Assembly (NCBI RefSeq): GCF_009708175.1
Contig: NZ_WMBB01000002.1
Span: 186,001-250,000 of the forward strand
Direction: 5' to 3'
Source of the DNA: Nocardia aurantiaca
Lineage (GTDB): Bacteria > Actinomycetota > Actinomycetes > Mycobacteriales > Mycobacteriaceae
DNA: 64,000 bases
Positions 1-9,701 of the stretch are shown one piece after another (the stretch's first letter is position 1; every line of letters starts with the position of its first letter). Below the pieces are notes generated by a model, which was not told where the DNA came from, searched no databases, and saw nothing but the letters and a program-made list of their open reading frames with translations. Made by a program: the position numbers and the translations under genes.

Positions 1-526
1 CGGCCTGCCGGTCATCGGTTCCGCGCTCGACCTTCGCCACCCGGTCGAAACCATTGCTGATGGCGATCTGGAAGTCCTTGTTCCTGCCGTTCAGCGAATT
101 CGCTTCGGAAGCAATGTCTTCCCAGGTGATGGGGGTGCCGTCGGACCACACCGCCTTGGGGTTGATGGTGTAGGTGACGACCTGGGGATTGGTGGACGTG
201 AGCTGCACGTCGCTGAAGAAGTCATGGTCGACGGTGAGGTTGCCCGCGGCATCGGTGTCGAAAGACCGCGGCATCAGGAATTTGATGATGTCCGCGTAAT
301 CACCGTCATTGCCGTCGATCTGGAGGATGTTCCAGTTGACGGGCACTTCGGGGGTGGGCAGCCGCAGGTTCCCGCCATCCTTGATGTCGTCGCGTGGATG
401 GGGATTGATGTCGGACGCGGTGCCCAGCTGGCCGGTCCCGGTCGGGGTCGGCGTGTTGCTGCTGCACGCCGCCAATGCCAACCCGCTCGCGAGGACCATT
501 GCGGCGCATGCTCGTTTACTTCGCAT
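1..526 (-). CDS. oppA: Oligopeptide ABC transporter substrate-binding lipoprotein (partial, C-terminus outside window)
   Basis: N-terminal 175 residues of an extracytoplasmic solute-binding protein, family 5 (OppA/DppA). The start ATG lies at 526-524, preceded by an AAAGGG ribosome site. A lipoprotein signal ends in lipobox LALAAC, so the mature protein should be lipid-anchored outside the membrane. After a Ser/Thr/Pro linker the family's N-terminal pattern is visible: a 'GGNLRL' strand, then 'AVWSDGTPITWEDI', which is highly typical of peptide-binding proteins. The gene begins 12 bp after the ATPase gene, and the order permease-permease-ATPase-binding protein matches oppBCDA of mycobacteria. 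The ligand is inferred to be a peptide; a nickel- or glycan-binding member cannot be excluded from this fragment. Confidence 0.9.
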   Translation of the reverse strand, partial: MRSKRACAAMVLASGLALAACSSNTPTPTGTGQLGTASDINPHPRDDIKDGGNLRLPTPEVPVNWNILQIDGNDGDYADIIKFLMPRSFDTDAAGNLTVDHDFFSDVQLTSTNPQVVTYTINPKAVWSDGTPITWEDIASEANSLNGRNKDFQIAISNGFDRVAKVERGTDDRQA

Positions 527-538
527 ACGACACCCTTT

Positions 539-2407
539 CTATCGGGTCGCCACCGGTACCGGCACCGCGTCGATCAGCGCGCGGGTGTATTCGTGCTCCG
601 GACTGGCGAAAATTCGTTCCGCCGGGCCGTATTCGACGATCTGCCCGCGGTACATGACCGCAATGTCGTGGGCAAGATTACGCACCACCGACAGGTCGTG
701 CGAAACGAACAAATACGACAGACCGCGCTCGGTTTGCAGATCGCGCAGCAGGTTGAGCACACCGGCCTGAATGGAGACGTCCAGCGAGGACACCGGCTCG
801 TCGAGCACCAGCAGCTCCGGATCCAGCGCCAGTGCCCGCGCGATGTTGATGCGCTGCTTCTGGCCGCCGGAGAAGTCCGCCGGGTACCGGTCCGCATGCT
901 CGGGCCGCAGCCCCACCTGCTCGAGCAACTGCGGTACGCGCCGGTTGATCTCCTCGCGGGAACGCCCGTCGATGCGCAGCGGTTCGGCCAGCGCGTCCGA
1001 GATCGGCAAGCGTGGATCCAGGGACGCCGACGGATCCTGGAAGACGATCTGCATCTTCCGGCGGATGTTCCGGCGCTGCTGCTTGCTCAGCTCGGATACG
1101 TCAGTGCCCAGGATTTCGATGCTGCCGCCCTCCGGCCGCAAGAGCTCCATGATCTGGGTGAGCGTGGTCGACTTGCCGGAGCCGGATTCGCCGACCAGCG
1201 CCAAGGTGCGGCCGGCCCGCACCTCGAAGCTGATGCCGTCCACCGCCTTGACCTCGCCGACCCGGCGACGGAACACCACACCCTTGGTGAGCGGGAAGGT
1301 CTTGCGCAAATCGGTCACCTTCAGCACCACCCGCGAGGAGTCGACCTTCGCGATCTCCTCCGGTGCCTCGATCTCCTTGCGGTAGGCCGAGAACAGTTCC
1401 CGGCTGCCCACCTCCGCGGTCCGAATGCAGGCCGCCCGGTGCCCGGGCCCCGTATCCTGCAGTGGCGGTTCGGCCGCGCGGCACTCGTCGATGGAGACGG
1501 GGCAGCGGGGCGCGAATGAGCAGCCCTGCGGCAGGGCGTGCATGGCCGGCGGGTTGCCGACGATCGGGATGAGCGGCGACCGCGCGGGACCATCCATGCG
1601 CGAGATAGAGCCCAGCAATCCGACCGTGTAGGGCATCCGAGGTGCGGTGAAAAGCTCCTGCGCAGGCGCCGTTTCGACGATCCGCCCCGCGTACATGACC
1701 GCCACCCGGTCGGCCAATGTCGCCGCGATGCCCATGTCATGGGTGATGAAGATGACGCCCGCACCGGTGATGTCGCGCGCCTTGCGCAACAGGTTCAGGA
1801 TCTGCTTCTGCACGGTCACGTCGAGTGCCGTGGTCGGTTCGTCGCAGATGATGAGCTCGGGATCATTGGCGATGGCCATGGCGATGACGACGCGCTGGCG
1901 CATTCCGCCCGAGAACTCGTGCGGAAATGCTGTGGCGCGCTGGGCCGCATCCGGAATGCCGACCAGGTCCAGCAGTTCCACCGCCTTGGCGGCGGCTTCC
2001 TGCTTGCTCATCTTCCGGTGCGCCAGCAGGGCTTCCGCGATCTGGTCGCCGATCCGGTAGACGGGGGTCAGTGCGGACAGCGGGTCCTGGAACACCATGG
2101 ACACCTTGCTGCCGCGCAGGGCGGACATCTGTTTGTCGTCCAGTCCCAGCAGTTCCCGGCCGCGTAGGCGGATCGATCCCCGCACGCGCGCCTGCTCGGG
2201 CAGCAGGCCGATGACGGCCATTGAGGACACCGATTTGCCGGAGCCCGATTCGCCGACGATCGCCAGCACCTCGCCGTCGTTGACCGCGAAGTTCACCCCG
2301 CGCACCGCGTCGACGCGACCCTCCTCGCCCGGAAAGGACACACGCAGGTCGGAGACTTCCAGCAGGGGCGCGGTCATCTTGGACCGCTCGGCCGAATCCT
2401 GGCTCAT
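539..2407 (-). CDS. oppD: Oligopeptide ABC transporter ATP-binding protein, two fused ATPase domains
   Basis: A 622-aa protein with two complete ABC ATPase domains in one chain, the OppD+OppF equivalent. It powers peptide import on the cytoplasmic side of the permease pair. Each half has a Walker A 'GESGSGKS', a signature ('FSGGMRQRV' in the first, 'FSGGQKQRI' in the second) and a Walker B ending in DEP. The oligopeptide/dipeptide C-terminal extension with a Cys-containing segment ('CSFAPRCP') follows the first domain. The start chosen is ATG 2407, which overlaps the oppC stop as ATGA. The open frame continues upstream to 2941, but that part only shadows oppC. Fused double ATPases of about 600 aa are known for mycobacterial OppD. 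Confidence 0.93.
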   Translation of the reverse strand: MSQDSAERSKMTAPLLEVSDLRVSFPGEEGRVDAVRGVNFAVNDGEVLAIVGESGSGKSVSSMAVIGLLPEQARVRGSIRLRGRELLGLDDKQMSALRGSKVSMVFQDPLSALTPVYRIGDQIAEALLAHRKMSKQEAAAKAVELLDLVGIPDAAQRATAFPHEFSGGMRQRVVIAMAIANDPELIICDEPTTALDVTVQKQILNLLRKARDITGAGVIFITHDMGIAATLADRVAVMYAGRIVETAPAQELFTAPRMPYTVGLLGSISRMDGPARSPLIPIVGNPPAMHALPQGCSFAPRCPVSIDECRAAEPPLQDTGPGHRAACIRTAEVGSRELFSAYRKEIEAPEEIAKVDSSRVVLKVTDLRKTFPLTKGVVFRRRVGEVKAVDGISFEVRAGRTLALVGESGSGKSTTLTQIMELLRPEGGSIEILGTDVSELSKQQRRNIRRKMQIVFQDPSASLDPRLPISDALAEPLRIDGRSREEINRRVPQLLEQVGLRPEHADRYPADFSGGQKQRINIARALALDPELLVLDEPVSSLDVSIQAGVLNLLRDLQTERGLSYLFVSHDLSVVRNLAHDIAVMYRGQIVEYGPAERIFASPEHEYTRALIDAVPVPVATR

Positions 2408-3330
2408 TTGCCGGCCTTTCGTGCCTGCTTCGCCCGTGCTTTCCTGGCCGTCGGGTCGAAGGCGTCGCGCAGCCCGTCTCCCATGAGGTTGGCGGACAGC
2501 ACGATGACCACCAGGAACGCGCCGGAGAACATGAACGTCCACGGGTACGTGAGTGCGTTCTTGGAGTAGTCGCCGATCAGCGAGCCCAACGACACGTCGG
2601 GCGGCTGGACACCGAAACCCAAGAAGCTCAAACCGGTTTCGGCCATGACGGCCCCTCCCACGGCGAGGGTGGTGTCGATGATCAGGATCGAGGCGATGTT
2701 CGGGACGATGTGCGTGGTGATGACCGTCCAGGTGGATGCACCCATATATCGTGCGGCGCGCACGAATTCGCGATCCCGCAAGGTCAGCGACAACCCGCGG
2801 ACGATGCGTGCCGAGATCATCCAGCCGAACGCCGCGATCAGCACCACCAGCAGCACCACCGAGCTGTTGCCCTTGGTCTTCGGGGCGAACAGGGCGATGA
2901 AGATGAAACTGGGGACTACCAGCAGCAGATCCACCAGCCACATGATCGCGCGGTCCGTCCAGCCGCCCAGCAGGCCCGCCACCGAACCTGCGGCGGTCGC
3001 GATGATCGCCGAGATGATCGCCGCGCCGAACCCGATCACCAGGGATTTCTGCAGGCCGTGCAGGGTCTGTGCCAGTACATCCTCACCCAGCGAGGTGGTA
3101 CCGAACCAGTGTTTTCCATTGGGCGGCTTCAGCTTCGCCGTGGTGTCGATGTCGGTGTAGCCGTACGGCAGGAAGTGCGGCACGGCGAACGCGATCACGA
3201 ACAGCAGGATCAGCACGACCGCCGCGGTCACCGCGATCTTGTTGCGCAGGAATCGCCGCCACACCAACTTGCGGCGGCCCGCGGCGGCGATCTGTGGCGC
3301 GCCCTGGACGATGGTTTCCACCTCGGTCAT
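2404..3330 (-). CDS. oppC: Oligopeptide ABC transporter permease (OppC type)
   Basis: A 308-aa inner-membrane permease of the BPD_transp_1 family. It has the OppC-type N-terminal cytoplasmic stretch (residues 1-30), a first membrane segment (~'[19 protein letters not shown]'), a periplasmic loop with '[12 protein letters not shown]', and then further membrane segments. The EAA loop that docks the ATPase is recognisable near '[12 protein letters not shown]'. The ATG at 3330-3328 shares its A with the oppB stop (TGATGA), so translation is coupled. The longer open frame to 3468 shadows oppB. It pairs with OppB to form the translocation pore. Confidence 0.92.
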   Translation of the reverse strand: MTEVETIVQGAPQIAAAGRRKLVWRRFLRNKIAVTAAVVLILLFVIAFAVPHFLPYGYTDIDTTAKLKPPNGKHWFGTTSLGEDVLAQTLHGLQKSLVIGFGAAIISAIIATAAGSVAGLLGGWTDRAIMWLVDLLLVVPSFIFIALFAPKTKGNSSVVLLVVLIAAFGWMISARIVRGLSLTLRDREFVRAARYMGASTWTVITTHIVPNIASILIIDTTLAVGGAVMAETGLSFLGFGVQPPDVSLGSLIGDYSKNALTYPWTFMFSGAFLVVIVLSANLMGDGLRDAFDPTARKARAKQARKAGK

Positions 3331-4307
3331 CAGACACGCACCCTGGGATCGAGAATCGCATACACGATGTCGGACAGCAGGCCGGACAACAGGATCACCA
3401 ATCCCGCGAAGAGCGTCACCGTCAGCACGACATTGATGTCCTGGGCGTGGATGGAGTCCACCAGCCACTCGCCCATACCGTGCCAGCCGAAGATCTTCTC
3501 GGTGAAGGTCGCGCCCGTGACGAGTCCGCCGAAGCTATAGGCGAACAGTGTCGCCATGGGGATGAGCGCGGTGCGAAGACCGTGTTTGAACAATGCGCGG
3601 GTCCGGGTGAGCCCCTTGGCACGGGCGGTGCGAATGAAATCGCCGCCGAGTACGTCGAGCATCGCATTGCGCTGGTAGCGGCTGTATCCCGCCATCGCAC
3701 CGAGCGCCAGGCCGAGCGTCGGGATCAGCATGTGCTGGGCCCGGTCCACGATCTGGTTCCACAGCCCGTGCACGGCTGTCGCCGAGGTCTCGCCGGTATA
3801 GAGGAAGATCTGCTTGCCGGTGGCCAGATTGATTTCGAGCGCACCGTATTTCAACAGCGTCGCCAGCAGGAACACCGGTGTCGACAACAGCAGCATCGAC
3901 ACGATGGTGCTGAAGTAGTCACTGAACTTGTACTGCCGGATGGCATTAGCCGCACCGATCAGCACGCCCAGCACGGTGCCCACCACCGAACCGATCACCA
4001 GCAGCCGCAGACTGACACCGATCCGGCGGCCGAGCTCGTCCTTGACCGGCTGTCCGGCCAGCGTCTTGCCGAAGTCACCATGGACAACACCGTTCGCCCA
4101 TGCCAGGTACCGCGCCGGGATCGGATCATTCAGATGCAATTCCGCCCGTTTCGCGTCGATCACCGACTGCGGTGGCCGCGGATTGCGTTGTTCCAGATAG
4201 TCCAGCGGGGTGAACGTGAGGGACGCCACAGTGAACACCAGGAACGACGCCAGCACCAGCAGCACGACATAGTTCAGCGCACGTCGCAGCAGAAAACCGG
4301 CCATCAT
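3330..4307 (-). CDS. oppB: Oligopeptide ABC transporter permease (OppB type)
   Basis: A 325-aa inner-membrane permease, first gene of the operon. It shows the OppB N-terminal helix ('LLRRALNYVVLLVLASFLVF'), a periplasmic loop, the 'GVSLRLLVIGSVVGTVLGVLIG' segment and an EAA-type ATPase-docking loop near 'DFIRTARAKGLTR'. Two ATG codons stand in tandem. A GAAAGGGA ribosome site abuts the first, so the second (4304) may be the one used; the difference is one residue. Divergent from the HAD gene, with 226 bp between them that should hold the operon promoter, though I could not identify -35/-10 boxes with confidence. Confidence 0.92.
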   Translation of the reverse strand: MMAGFLLRRALNYVVLLVLASFLVFTVASLTFTPLDYLEQRNPRPPQSVIDAKRAELHLNDPIPARYLAWANGVVHGDFGKTLAGQPVKDELGRRIGVSLRLLVIGSVVGTVLGVLIGAANAIRQYKFSDYFSTIVSMLLLSTPVFLLATLLKYGALEINLATGKQIFLYTGETSATAVHGLWNQIVDRAQHMLIPTLGLALGAMAGYSRYQRNAMLDVLGGDFIRTARAKGLTRTRALFKHGLRTALIPMATLFAYSFGGLVTGATFTEKIFGWHGMGEWLVDSIHAQDINVVLTVTLFAGLVILLSGLLSDIVYAILDPRVRV

Positions 4308-4533
4308 TCCCTTTCGGGGTCGAGTACTGACCCCAGATCATAGGGACAGAATTATGTGAACGCGGGGTACGGACCGCGGACGCCGCGGCAATCCATGTGT
4401 TATTGCTCGCGTCCTGGTCGCGGATGGGGTGTGAGGTGGGCGGGGCCGGACGTGTGCCGGAAAGGTCTCGTTTGTACGGCGGGGTCGGTAATCCACGGGC
4501 GCGGCGGTTGTCGCTCGAGGCAGGATGGAGTAG

Positions 4534-5364
4534 GTGACGCTCTTTCACCTGCCCAAACCCAAGATGGTCGCCTCCGATGTGGACGGCACGCTCATCGACC
4601 ATCATGAGCAGGTGAGCGCGCGCACCAGGGCCGCGGTCAATGCCCTCATCGCCGACGGGGTGCCGTTCGTGCTCGCCACCGGAAGGCCGCCGCGTTGGAT
4701 CGATCCGGTCGTCGACGGGCTCGGCTTCGCGCCGCTGTGCGTGTGCGGCAATGGCGCGGTCATCTACGACAGCGCCACCGACCGGGTGCTGGATTCCCGC
4801 ACCCTGGATATCGAGACGCTCACCTGGGCCGCCGATCTGGCCGAGCGACTGCTCCCGGGCTGCGGCCTGGCGGCCGAGCGCGTCGGCGTCACCGCGCACG
4901 ACGCGGCGACTCCGCAGTTCGTCAGCTCCCCCGAATACGAGCACGCCTGGCTCAACCCGGACGACACCCAGGTCTCGCGCGCCGAGGTCATCGCCGCGCC
5001 CGCGATCAAGATGCTCATCCGCCTGCCCGGGGCCACCAGCGCCGCCATGCGCGCGGCCCTGGGACCGCACCTGGCGGGCCGCGCGGATCTCACGTATTCC
5101 ACCGACAACGGGCTGATCGAGCTGTCGGCCACCGGCGTCACGAAGGCGACGGGCCTCGCGACCGTCGCTCAGCGCCTGGGCGTGCAGCACAGCTCTCTCA
5201 TCGCCTTCGGCGACATGCCCAATGACGTCCCGATGCTCCTCATGGCGGGTCACGGTGTCGCCATGGCCAACGCCCACCCCGAGGCTATCGCCGCCGCGGA
5301 CGAGGTCGCCCCCTCCAATGTCGAGGACGGCGTCGCCCGCACCCTCGAACGCTGGTGGTCCTGA
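4534..5364 (+). CDS. HAD-superfamily (Cof-type) phosphatase
   Basis: A 276-aa cytoplasmic hydrolase of the Cof subfamily (HAD class IIB). Motif I is 'DVDGTLID' at residues 14-21, with the nucleophile and general-acid aspartates. The motif II region is 'FVLATGRPPR'. A late lysine is followed by motif IV 'FGDMPNDVPML'. The cap domain lies between motifs II and III. Such enzymes dephosphorylate sugar or nucleotide phosphates; the substrate cannot be read from sequence. A homologous HAD gene (Rv3813c) sits at the same side of the M. tuberculosis locus, so the gene is probably ancestral here. Start GTG 4534 follows a GGAG site. Confidence 0.88.
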   Translation: MTLFHLPKPKMVASDVDGTLIDHHEQVSARTRAAVNALIADGVPFVLATGRPPRWIDPVVDGLGFAPLCVCGNGAVIYDSATDRVLDSRTLDIETLTWAADLAERLLPGCGLAAERVGVTAHDAATPQFVSSPEYEHAWLNPDDTQVSRAEVIAAPAIKMLIRLPGATSAAMRAALGPHLAGRADLTYSTDNGLIELSATGVTKATGLATVAQRLGVQHSSLIAFGDMPNDVPMLLMAGHGVAMANAHPEAIAAADEVAPSNVEDGVARTLERWWS

Positions 5365-5420
5365 ACGAGGGTATCGAGCGGCCGATCGAGAGTTCTTCCC
5401 TCACTCCGACAGTCCTATCC

Positions 5421-5460
5421 CGTCATATCGGTGGTTCACTCTCGTCATGCCGGCAGTCCC
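5421..5460. repeat. Imperfect direct duplication of the left part of the adjacent palindrome
   Basis: The motif CGTCAT...CGGTGGTTC...CGTCATnCCGGC occurs twice with a 40-bp period (from 5421 and from 5461), leading into the palindromic element at 5473. It looks like a partial tandem copy of the element's left flank. Confidence 0.6.
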
Positions 5461-5472
5461 CGTCATCCGGTG

Positions 5473-5561
5473 GTTCTCCCCGTCATTCCGGCGCGTTTCG
5501 GCCGGAATCCAGTACGACGCAGTGGATCCGGCTGAGAGCCTGCCGGGATGACGGGGAGAAC
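5473..5561. repeat. Palindromic repeat, family A copy 1
   Basis: An 89-bp near-perfect inverted repeat. The outer 20-bp arms (5473-5492 and 5542-5561) match at 19 of 20 positions and carry the core GTCATTCCGGC / GCCGGGATGAC. An inner pair (around 5500 and 5524) extends the stem. It lies between the convergent HAD and amidase genes, where it could also serve as a bidirectional terminator. A related element with the same GTCAT...ATGAC ends and inner GGCCGG(A/G)ATCC / GTGGAT(T)CCGGC blocks lies inside pks13 at 43759-43822. Confidence 0.8.
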
Positions 5562-5604
5562 ATCTGTCCAGTCGCTTGGTTGGGGAGCACTTCTGTCCAG
5601 CCGC

Positions 5605-7914
5605 TCAATTGGAGGCGACCGGGGTTCCCAGGGCGGGAATGGGCTTGCCGGGGGCGGGGTCCTGGACTGCGCCGTAATTCTTCAGGACGGTCGTCACGAT
5701 TCCGGTGAGCTTGTTGAAGATCAGTGCGCCGTTCTGGAAATCGGTGCGGACACCGTCTGGGACCGGATATTCATTGCTCGTGGGCAGGCCGAGAATTCCT
5801 GTGCCCGCACCCAATTGGAGGAAGCGCTCCAGGATCTTGCCGACCACCGTGAAGATCTGTCCGGTCGGCGAGGCATAGACGTAACCATTGGTGAATTGGC
5901 CGTACTGGCCGCCGTCCGCGAGCGCGATCGGCTCCGCTTTCGGTTGTCCCAGTGGGCCGTTCGCGCCGCCCTGCTCGTTCCAGTAGCGGGCCACCGGGCT
6001 GCGGTCGAGCATGTTCAGGATCCTCTGGGTGAGGTCGGCGAGGGCGGCCAGATCCACGTGGTCACCGGTATCGGGGGCCGGGGAGGGCAGTGGGTTGCCC
6101 GCGTTCTGGCCCGGTCGGGTCTGTACCGGGTTGGGCTGGGCGGGCGTGTTCGTGCCGCGGGCCGTGTCCTCGGCGATCTGCCGGATCTTGTCCATCAGGG
6201 CGTAGACGGCATCACCCGGGCAGGTCGTATTGCCGACATCGCGGTGCGCGAAGATATTCGGCAGGTTGACCGCCTGTCCCAGCGCGTATTTCGTGTAGTC
6301 GCTGCCCTCGGAGTACATGGTGGTCGAGCCCTCGGGATCGATGCCCGCCACCTTGGCGCGCCAGCCGATGTACTGGCCGATCGCCTGGATGGACACGTCC
6401 GTCGGAGCCTCGTCCTCGTAGTCGCCCATCAGCGCGACACCGGCGGTGTTGATATTGAAACCGCCCGCGTGCGCGCCCTCGACCGGGCGGTCCAGACCGC
6501 CGTAGCGGCCCTCGAAGATCTGCCCGTACTTGTCGACCAGGGCGTTGTAGCCGATGTCGCACCAGCCCAGCGTTTTCGCGTGATACGAATAGATGGCGCG
6601 CACGATGCCCGCCGATTCGGCCTTGGTGTAGTCATTGCGACCCGCCGTGTGGTGCACGGTGATCGCGGAGACGCCGTCGTCGTAGGTGGGTTCCTCGCAG
6701 CGCAGTGATTCGTCCGCACCCCACTGGGCCCGGGTGATCACCTTAGGTCCGCCGCCGGGCAGCGGCGCGGCGACCGAGGACAGGTTCTGGTCTATGCTGT
6801 CTCGGCCCGGATCGATCAGCACCGCGGCCAGCTTCTCCAGATCGACCTGCGCCGGATCGGCCGAACCGTCGTCGAGCGGACCCGGTTGGGCGGCCGCGGC
6901 GGCCGGTTTGCGGGTCACCAGCATCTGCACGGTCTTGGTGTTGCCGACATAGATCGGCTCGGTGCCGGTGCGCTTGCCCGCCGCGGGACGGTCCTTGCCG
7001 TTCTCGGTTTCGGCGTCGTACCAGGGTCCCCAGGTGCCGTCGGGACGCTGGGCGCGGATCTTGGTGGTGGTGCCGACGAGGTCCTGCGCGGTGAGCGCGA
7101 CCATGCTGAACGGCGTGTCCCGGGTGAGCTCCTTGACCTGTGCGCCGACCTTGTCGATCAGATCGGTGGGCACCGCGCCGGGGTTCAGCGCGGGGGTTCG
7201 CAGATCACTGGTCAGGCCGGGGACCTGATGCGGTCCGGCAGCAGCGGGATTGTCGGCGCTGGGGATCGGCGCCCGAGTGCCGGAATCCGCTGGCGCGACC
7301 GGCGTGTCGCCGCCCGGAGCGGTAGCCGCAGCGCCGGGTGTCGGCGGGGCGGTGGGTGCCGGTGTGGCGGCGGGATCGGTTGGGGCGGAGGAAGTTTCGG
7401 TGCCCGGCGTGGCGGGCGGCCGCGGAACCTCGGGGCCCGGTTCGGCGATGAAGCCGGGTGTCCCGGCGGCCGGGGTGGTGAGCCGGGCGGAGCCGGGTGT
7501 GACGGGGGTGGCGTTGGGGAGCGAGCCCGACACGGTGGGGCGGGCGGGGCGTGGCGGGGCGGGCGGCTGCGAGCCGTTGTTCAGCTGCGGTAGTGGAATC
7601 TCGCTGGGTAGTTGGACGCCCGGAATGAGATTCGGCGGGATCGGAATCGATTTGGGCAGCGGCAACATCCGCAGATCGGACAGGTGCAGGTCGGGCAGGT
7701 TCAGTCCGGTCAGCTCACGCAGCGGCAGGACGATATCGGGTGCCGAGGATAGGGCGACTTCGGCCATTTGTGCAGGTATAGCTGCCAGATTGCTTTCATC
7801 CGTGTTCCGGACATCCCGGGAATCGCTCAGCGCGAGTATGCCGACCGGAGCGGTCAGCGCGAGGACGGTGACAACCGGGAGCATGTAGGCGTTTTTCGGT
7901 TTGCGATACGGCAC
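5605..7914 (-). CDS. Secreted PGRP/amidase-type peptidoglycan hydrolase with LGFP repeats
   Basis: About 769 aa. An N-terminal signal-anchor is followed by a long Pro/Ala/Thr-rich region (roughly residues 110-240) and a probable Ig-like or sensor segment. A peptidoglycan-recognition/N-acetylmuramoyl-L-alanine amidase domain begins at 'VITRAQWGADES'. Zinc-ligand candidates are the 'ITVHHTAG' histidine and the pair in 'AHRDVGNTTCPGD'. Two LGFP repeats close the chain ('GPLGQPK' and 'GILGLPTS'); in corynebacteria LGFP modules bind the cell wall. It should cleave or recognise peptidoglycan outside the membrane. An ATG at 7920 directly abuts its GGGAG site, so GTG 7914, spaced 6 nt, is the better start. 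It corresponds in place and design to M. tuberculosis Rv3811. Confidence 0.88.
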   Translation of the reverse strand: MPYRKPKNAYMLPVVTVLALTAPVGILALSDSRDVRNTDESNLAAIPAQMAEVALSSAPDIVLPLRELTGLNLPDLHLSDLRMLPLPKSIPIPPNLIPGVQLPSEIPLPQLNNGSQPPAPPRPARPTVSGSLPNATPVTPGSARLTTPAAGTPGFIAEPGPEVPRPPATPGTETSSAPTDPAATPAPTAPPTPGAAATAPGGDTPVAPADSGTRAPIPSADNPAAAGPHQVPGLTSDLRTPALNPGAVPTDLIDKVGAQVKELTRDTPFSMVALTAQDLVGTTTKIRAQRPDGTWGPWYDAETENGKDRPAAGKRTGTEPIYVGNTKTVQMLVTRKPAAAAAQPGPLDDGSADPAQVDLEKLAAVLIDPGRDSIDQNLSSVAAPLPGGGPKVITRAQWGADESLRCEEPTYDDGVSAITVHHTAGRNDYTKAESAGIVRAIYSYHAKTLGWCDIGYNALVDKYGQIFEGRYGGLDRPVEGAHAGGFNINTAGVALMGDYEDEAPTDVSIQAIGQYIGWRAKVAGIDPEGSTTMYSEGSDYTKYALGQAVNLPNIFAHRDVGNTTCPGDAVYALMDKIRQIAEDTARGTNTPAQPNPVQTRPGQNAGNPLPSPAPDTGDHVDLAALADLTQRILNMLDRSPVARYWNEQGGANGPLGQPKAEPIALADGGQYGQFTNGYVYASPTGQIFTVVGKILERFLQLGAGTGILGLPTSNEYPVPDGVRTDFQNGALIFNKLTGIVTTVLKNYGAVQDPAPGKPIPALGTPVASN

Positions 7915-8085
7915 AAGCATCTCCCATTCAGGTAAATCCGTCTAACCGCGCCCGGAGCACAAGCTTGCTACTTGGCGCATCAGCGATCACACTAGTCCCT
8001 ACTGTCACATTCTCTAAACGTATGGTTGAGGCTCAGCTTTGAGTAACTCGAATGTAGCTTCGGCTCTCGACAGAACGGGTATGAC

Positions 8086-9483
8086 ATGCCGAACGGGTAC
8101 CTAGCCGAGCGCCGGAAACGGCGCGGCCTGCTCACCCTGTCCCTCGCTGTCGCCGCCACCACCGGCGGTACCGCCCTGCTGATCTGGGCGTGGCCCGACA
8201 ATGCCTTCCTCTTCACCGCCGGCGCCGGTCACGGCCGCGGCCTCAGCCAGAACGGCGCCTTCGACAAGGCCGCGGCGGGCTGGAACGCCGACCGCATCCT
8301 GGCCAACTACTACGACGGAGCCGAGCTGGCCGAGGTCGGCCCGACCACGGTCCGCGTCCGCCTCATGGGGCAGGATGACAAGACCCTCGACATCGGCTCC
8401 GACTCCGTCTTCTACGTCGCCGGCCGCCGCGTGATCCCCGGCCAGGCCGCGCACCTGACGCCCACCGCCACCGGCGCCGACGTCACCATCACCCAGGGCT
8501 GCGGCGGCGACACCCTCTGGGAGGGTGAAACCGACGATCCCTGGGCCTACCCCGTCACCGACGGCACCGCCCGCCCCGCCAACGAACAACTCGAGATCTG
8601 CGGCGGCAACGCCTATCGCGGCGTCCTCGGCGTGGCCCTCGACAACGGCTCCCCGCGCACGGTCAACGAGGTCGACCTCGACGACTACCTCAAGGGCGTG
8701 GTCCCCGCCGAAATGGTCCCCGGCTGGGCCGACCAGGGCGGCACCGAGGCCCTGCGCGCCCAGGCCATCGCCGCCCGCTCCTACGCCCTGGCCGAGGAGC
8801 GCTACCCCTACGCCCAGACCTGCGACACCACCGACTGCCAGATGTACCTCGGCACCGACAAGGAGGATCCCCGCACCACCGACGCCGTCGAGGACACCTC
8901 CGGCCGAGTCCTGGTGCGCGACAACCACATCCTCCGCGCCGAATACTCCGCCGCCCCCGACGGCGGCCTCCCCACCCCCGCCTCCGCCATGGAGATCGGC
9001 CCCGCTCTCACCGACTTCCCCGCGGCCGTGACCCCGGGCTTGCCCACCATTCCCGTCCTCACCCCGCCGACGCCCCAAACCCAGCCCACTCCAACGGAAT
9101 CCGACCCGGCAACCCCCACGACACCGGACGCCGCCACCCCCGACCCCTCGGTTCCGGCCTACATCGACCCGACCAACGCCACCCCGGGCGCCGAAACCCC
9201 CGCCACCTCGGGCAATTCCACCCCGGTCCACCCCGCCCCCGAGAACCGAACGCGGGTCAACATCCCCCTCCCGACCCCCGGCAGCGCCGACCCCAACTCC
9301 ATGGTCGCCGACCCCCGCTCGGCCCCGGCGCCCGCCGGTTCCGGCCTGGTCAAGCCGGTGATCCCCGCCGAAACCCCCGCCCCGCGCCCCGCCTCCACCC
9401 CCGCCCTGCCCGCCTCCCCGGTCCCGGCCTACGCCCCACCCCAGCCGACGACCCCAGCACTGGCGCACCAGACTCCGCGGTAA
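8086..9483 (+). CDS. SpoIID/LytB-domain secreted protein with Pro-rich tail
   Basis: 465 aa with an N-terminal membrane/signal segment (residues ~17-38). The SpoIID/LytB domain is recognised by 'DDYLKGVVPAEMVPGW' followed by 'EALRAQAIAARSYAL' (residues ~200-240). The Glu in 'PAEM' is at the position of the family's catalytic acid. The last ~160 residues are Pro/Thr/Ala-rich and probably span the wall. SpoIID proteins are glycan-cleaving enzymes, and B. subtilis LytB stimulates an amidase. Here the gene is divergent, with 171 bp between them, from a PGRP amidase, which suggests a cell-wall remodelling pair. The ATG start at 8086 is the first in frame. Confidence 0.82.
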   Translation: MPNGYLAERRKRRGLLTLSLAVAATTGGTALLIWAWPDNAFLFTAGAGHGRGLSQNGAFDKAAAGWNADRILANYYDGAELAEVGPTTVRVRLMGQDDKTLDIGSDSVFYVAGRRVIPGQAAHLTPTATGADVTITQGCGGDTLWEGETDDPWAYPVTDGTARPANEQLEICGGNAYRGVLGVALDNGSPRTVNEVDLDDYLKGVVPAEMVPGWADQGGTEALRAQAIAARSYALAEERYPYAQTCDTTDCQMYLGTDKEDPRTTDAVEDTSGRVLVRDNHILRAEYSAAPDGGLPTPASAMEIGPALTDFPAAVTPGLPTIPVLTPPTPQTQPTPTESDPATPTTPDAATPDPSVPAYIDPTNATPGAETPATSGNSTPVHPAPENRTRVNIPLPTPGSADPNSMVADPRSAPAPAGSGLVKPVIPAETPAPRPASTPALPASPVPAYAPPQPTTPALAHQTPR

Positions 9484-9701
9484 TTGGCACGAATAGTCAT
9501 TGCCGATCCGCCCGCTGCTACTTCCGATGTATGCCTGTAAGCCGCGAAATGCAGTCAATGGCAGATGATTTCACTGCCAGCGTCAGCGAATCAATGCAGT
9601 CTCGCCCGACCTGTCGTTAGTTCTCCGCACACTGGTTATCGCTCAGATCCATTGCGTAAGAACCGATCAGGCACAGCAGAGACCGCCGCCTCCTTCGTGA
9701 T

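Noticed and set aside
5473..5561. Insertion sequence or MITE with transposase in the window
   Set aside because: Ends are inverted, but I saw no target-site duplication that I trust and no transposase gene anywhere in the window.
8101..9558. 485-aa Gly-rich minus-strand frame opposite the SpoIID gene
   Set aside because: The Gly richness comes from the Pro/Ala codons on the sense strand.
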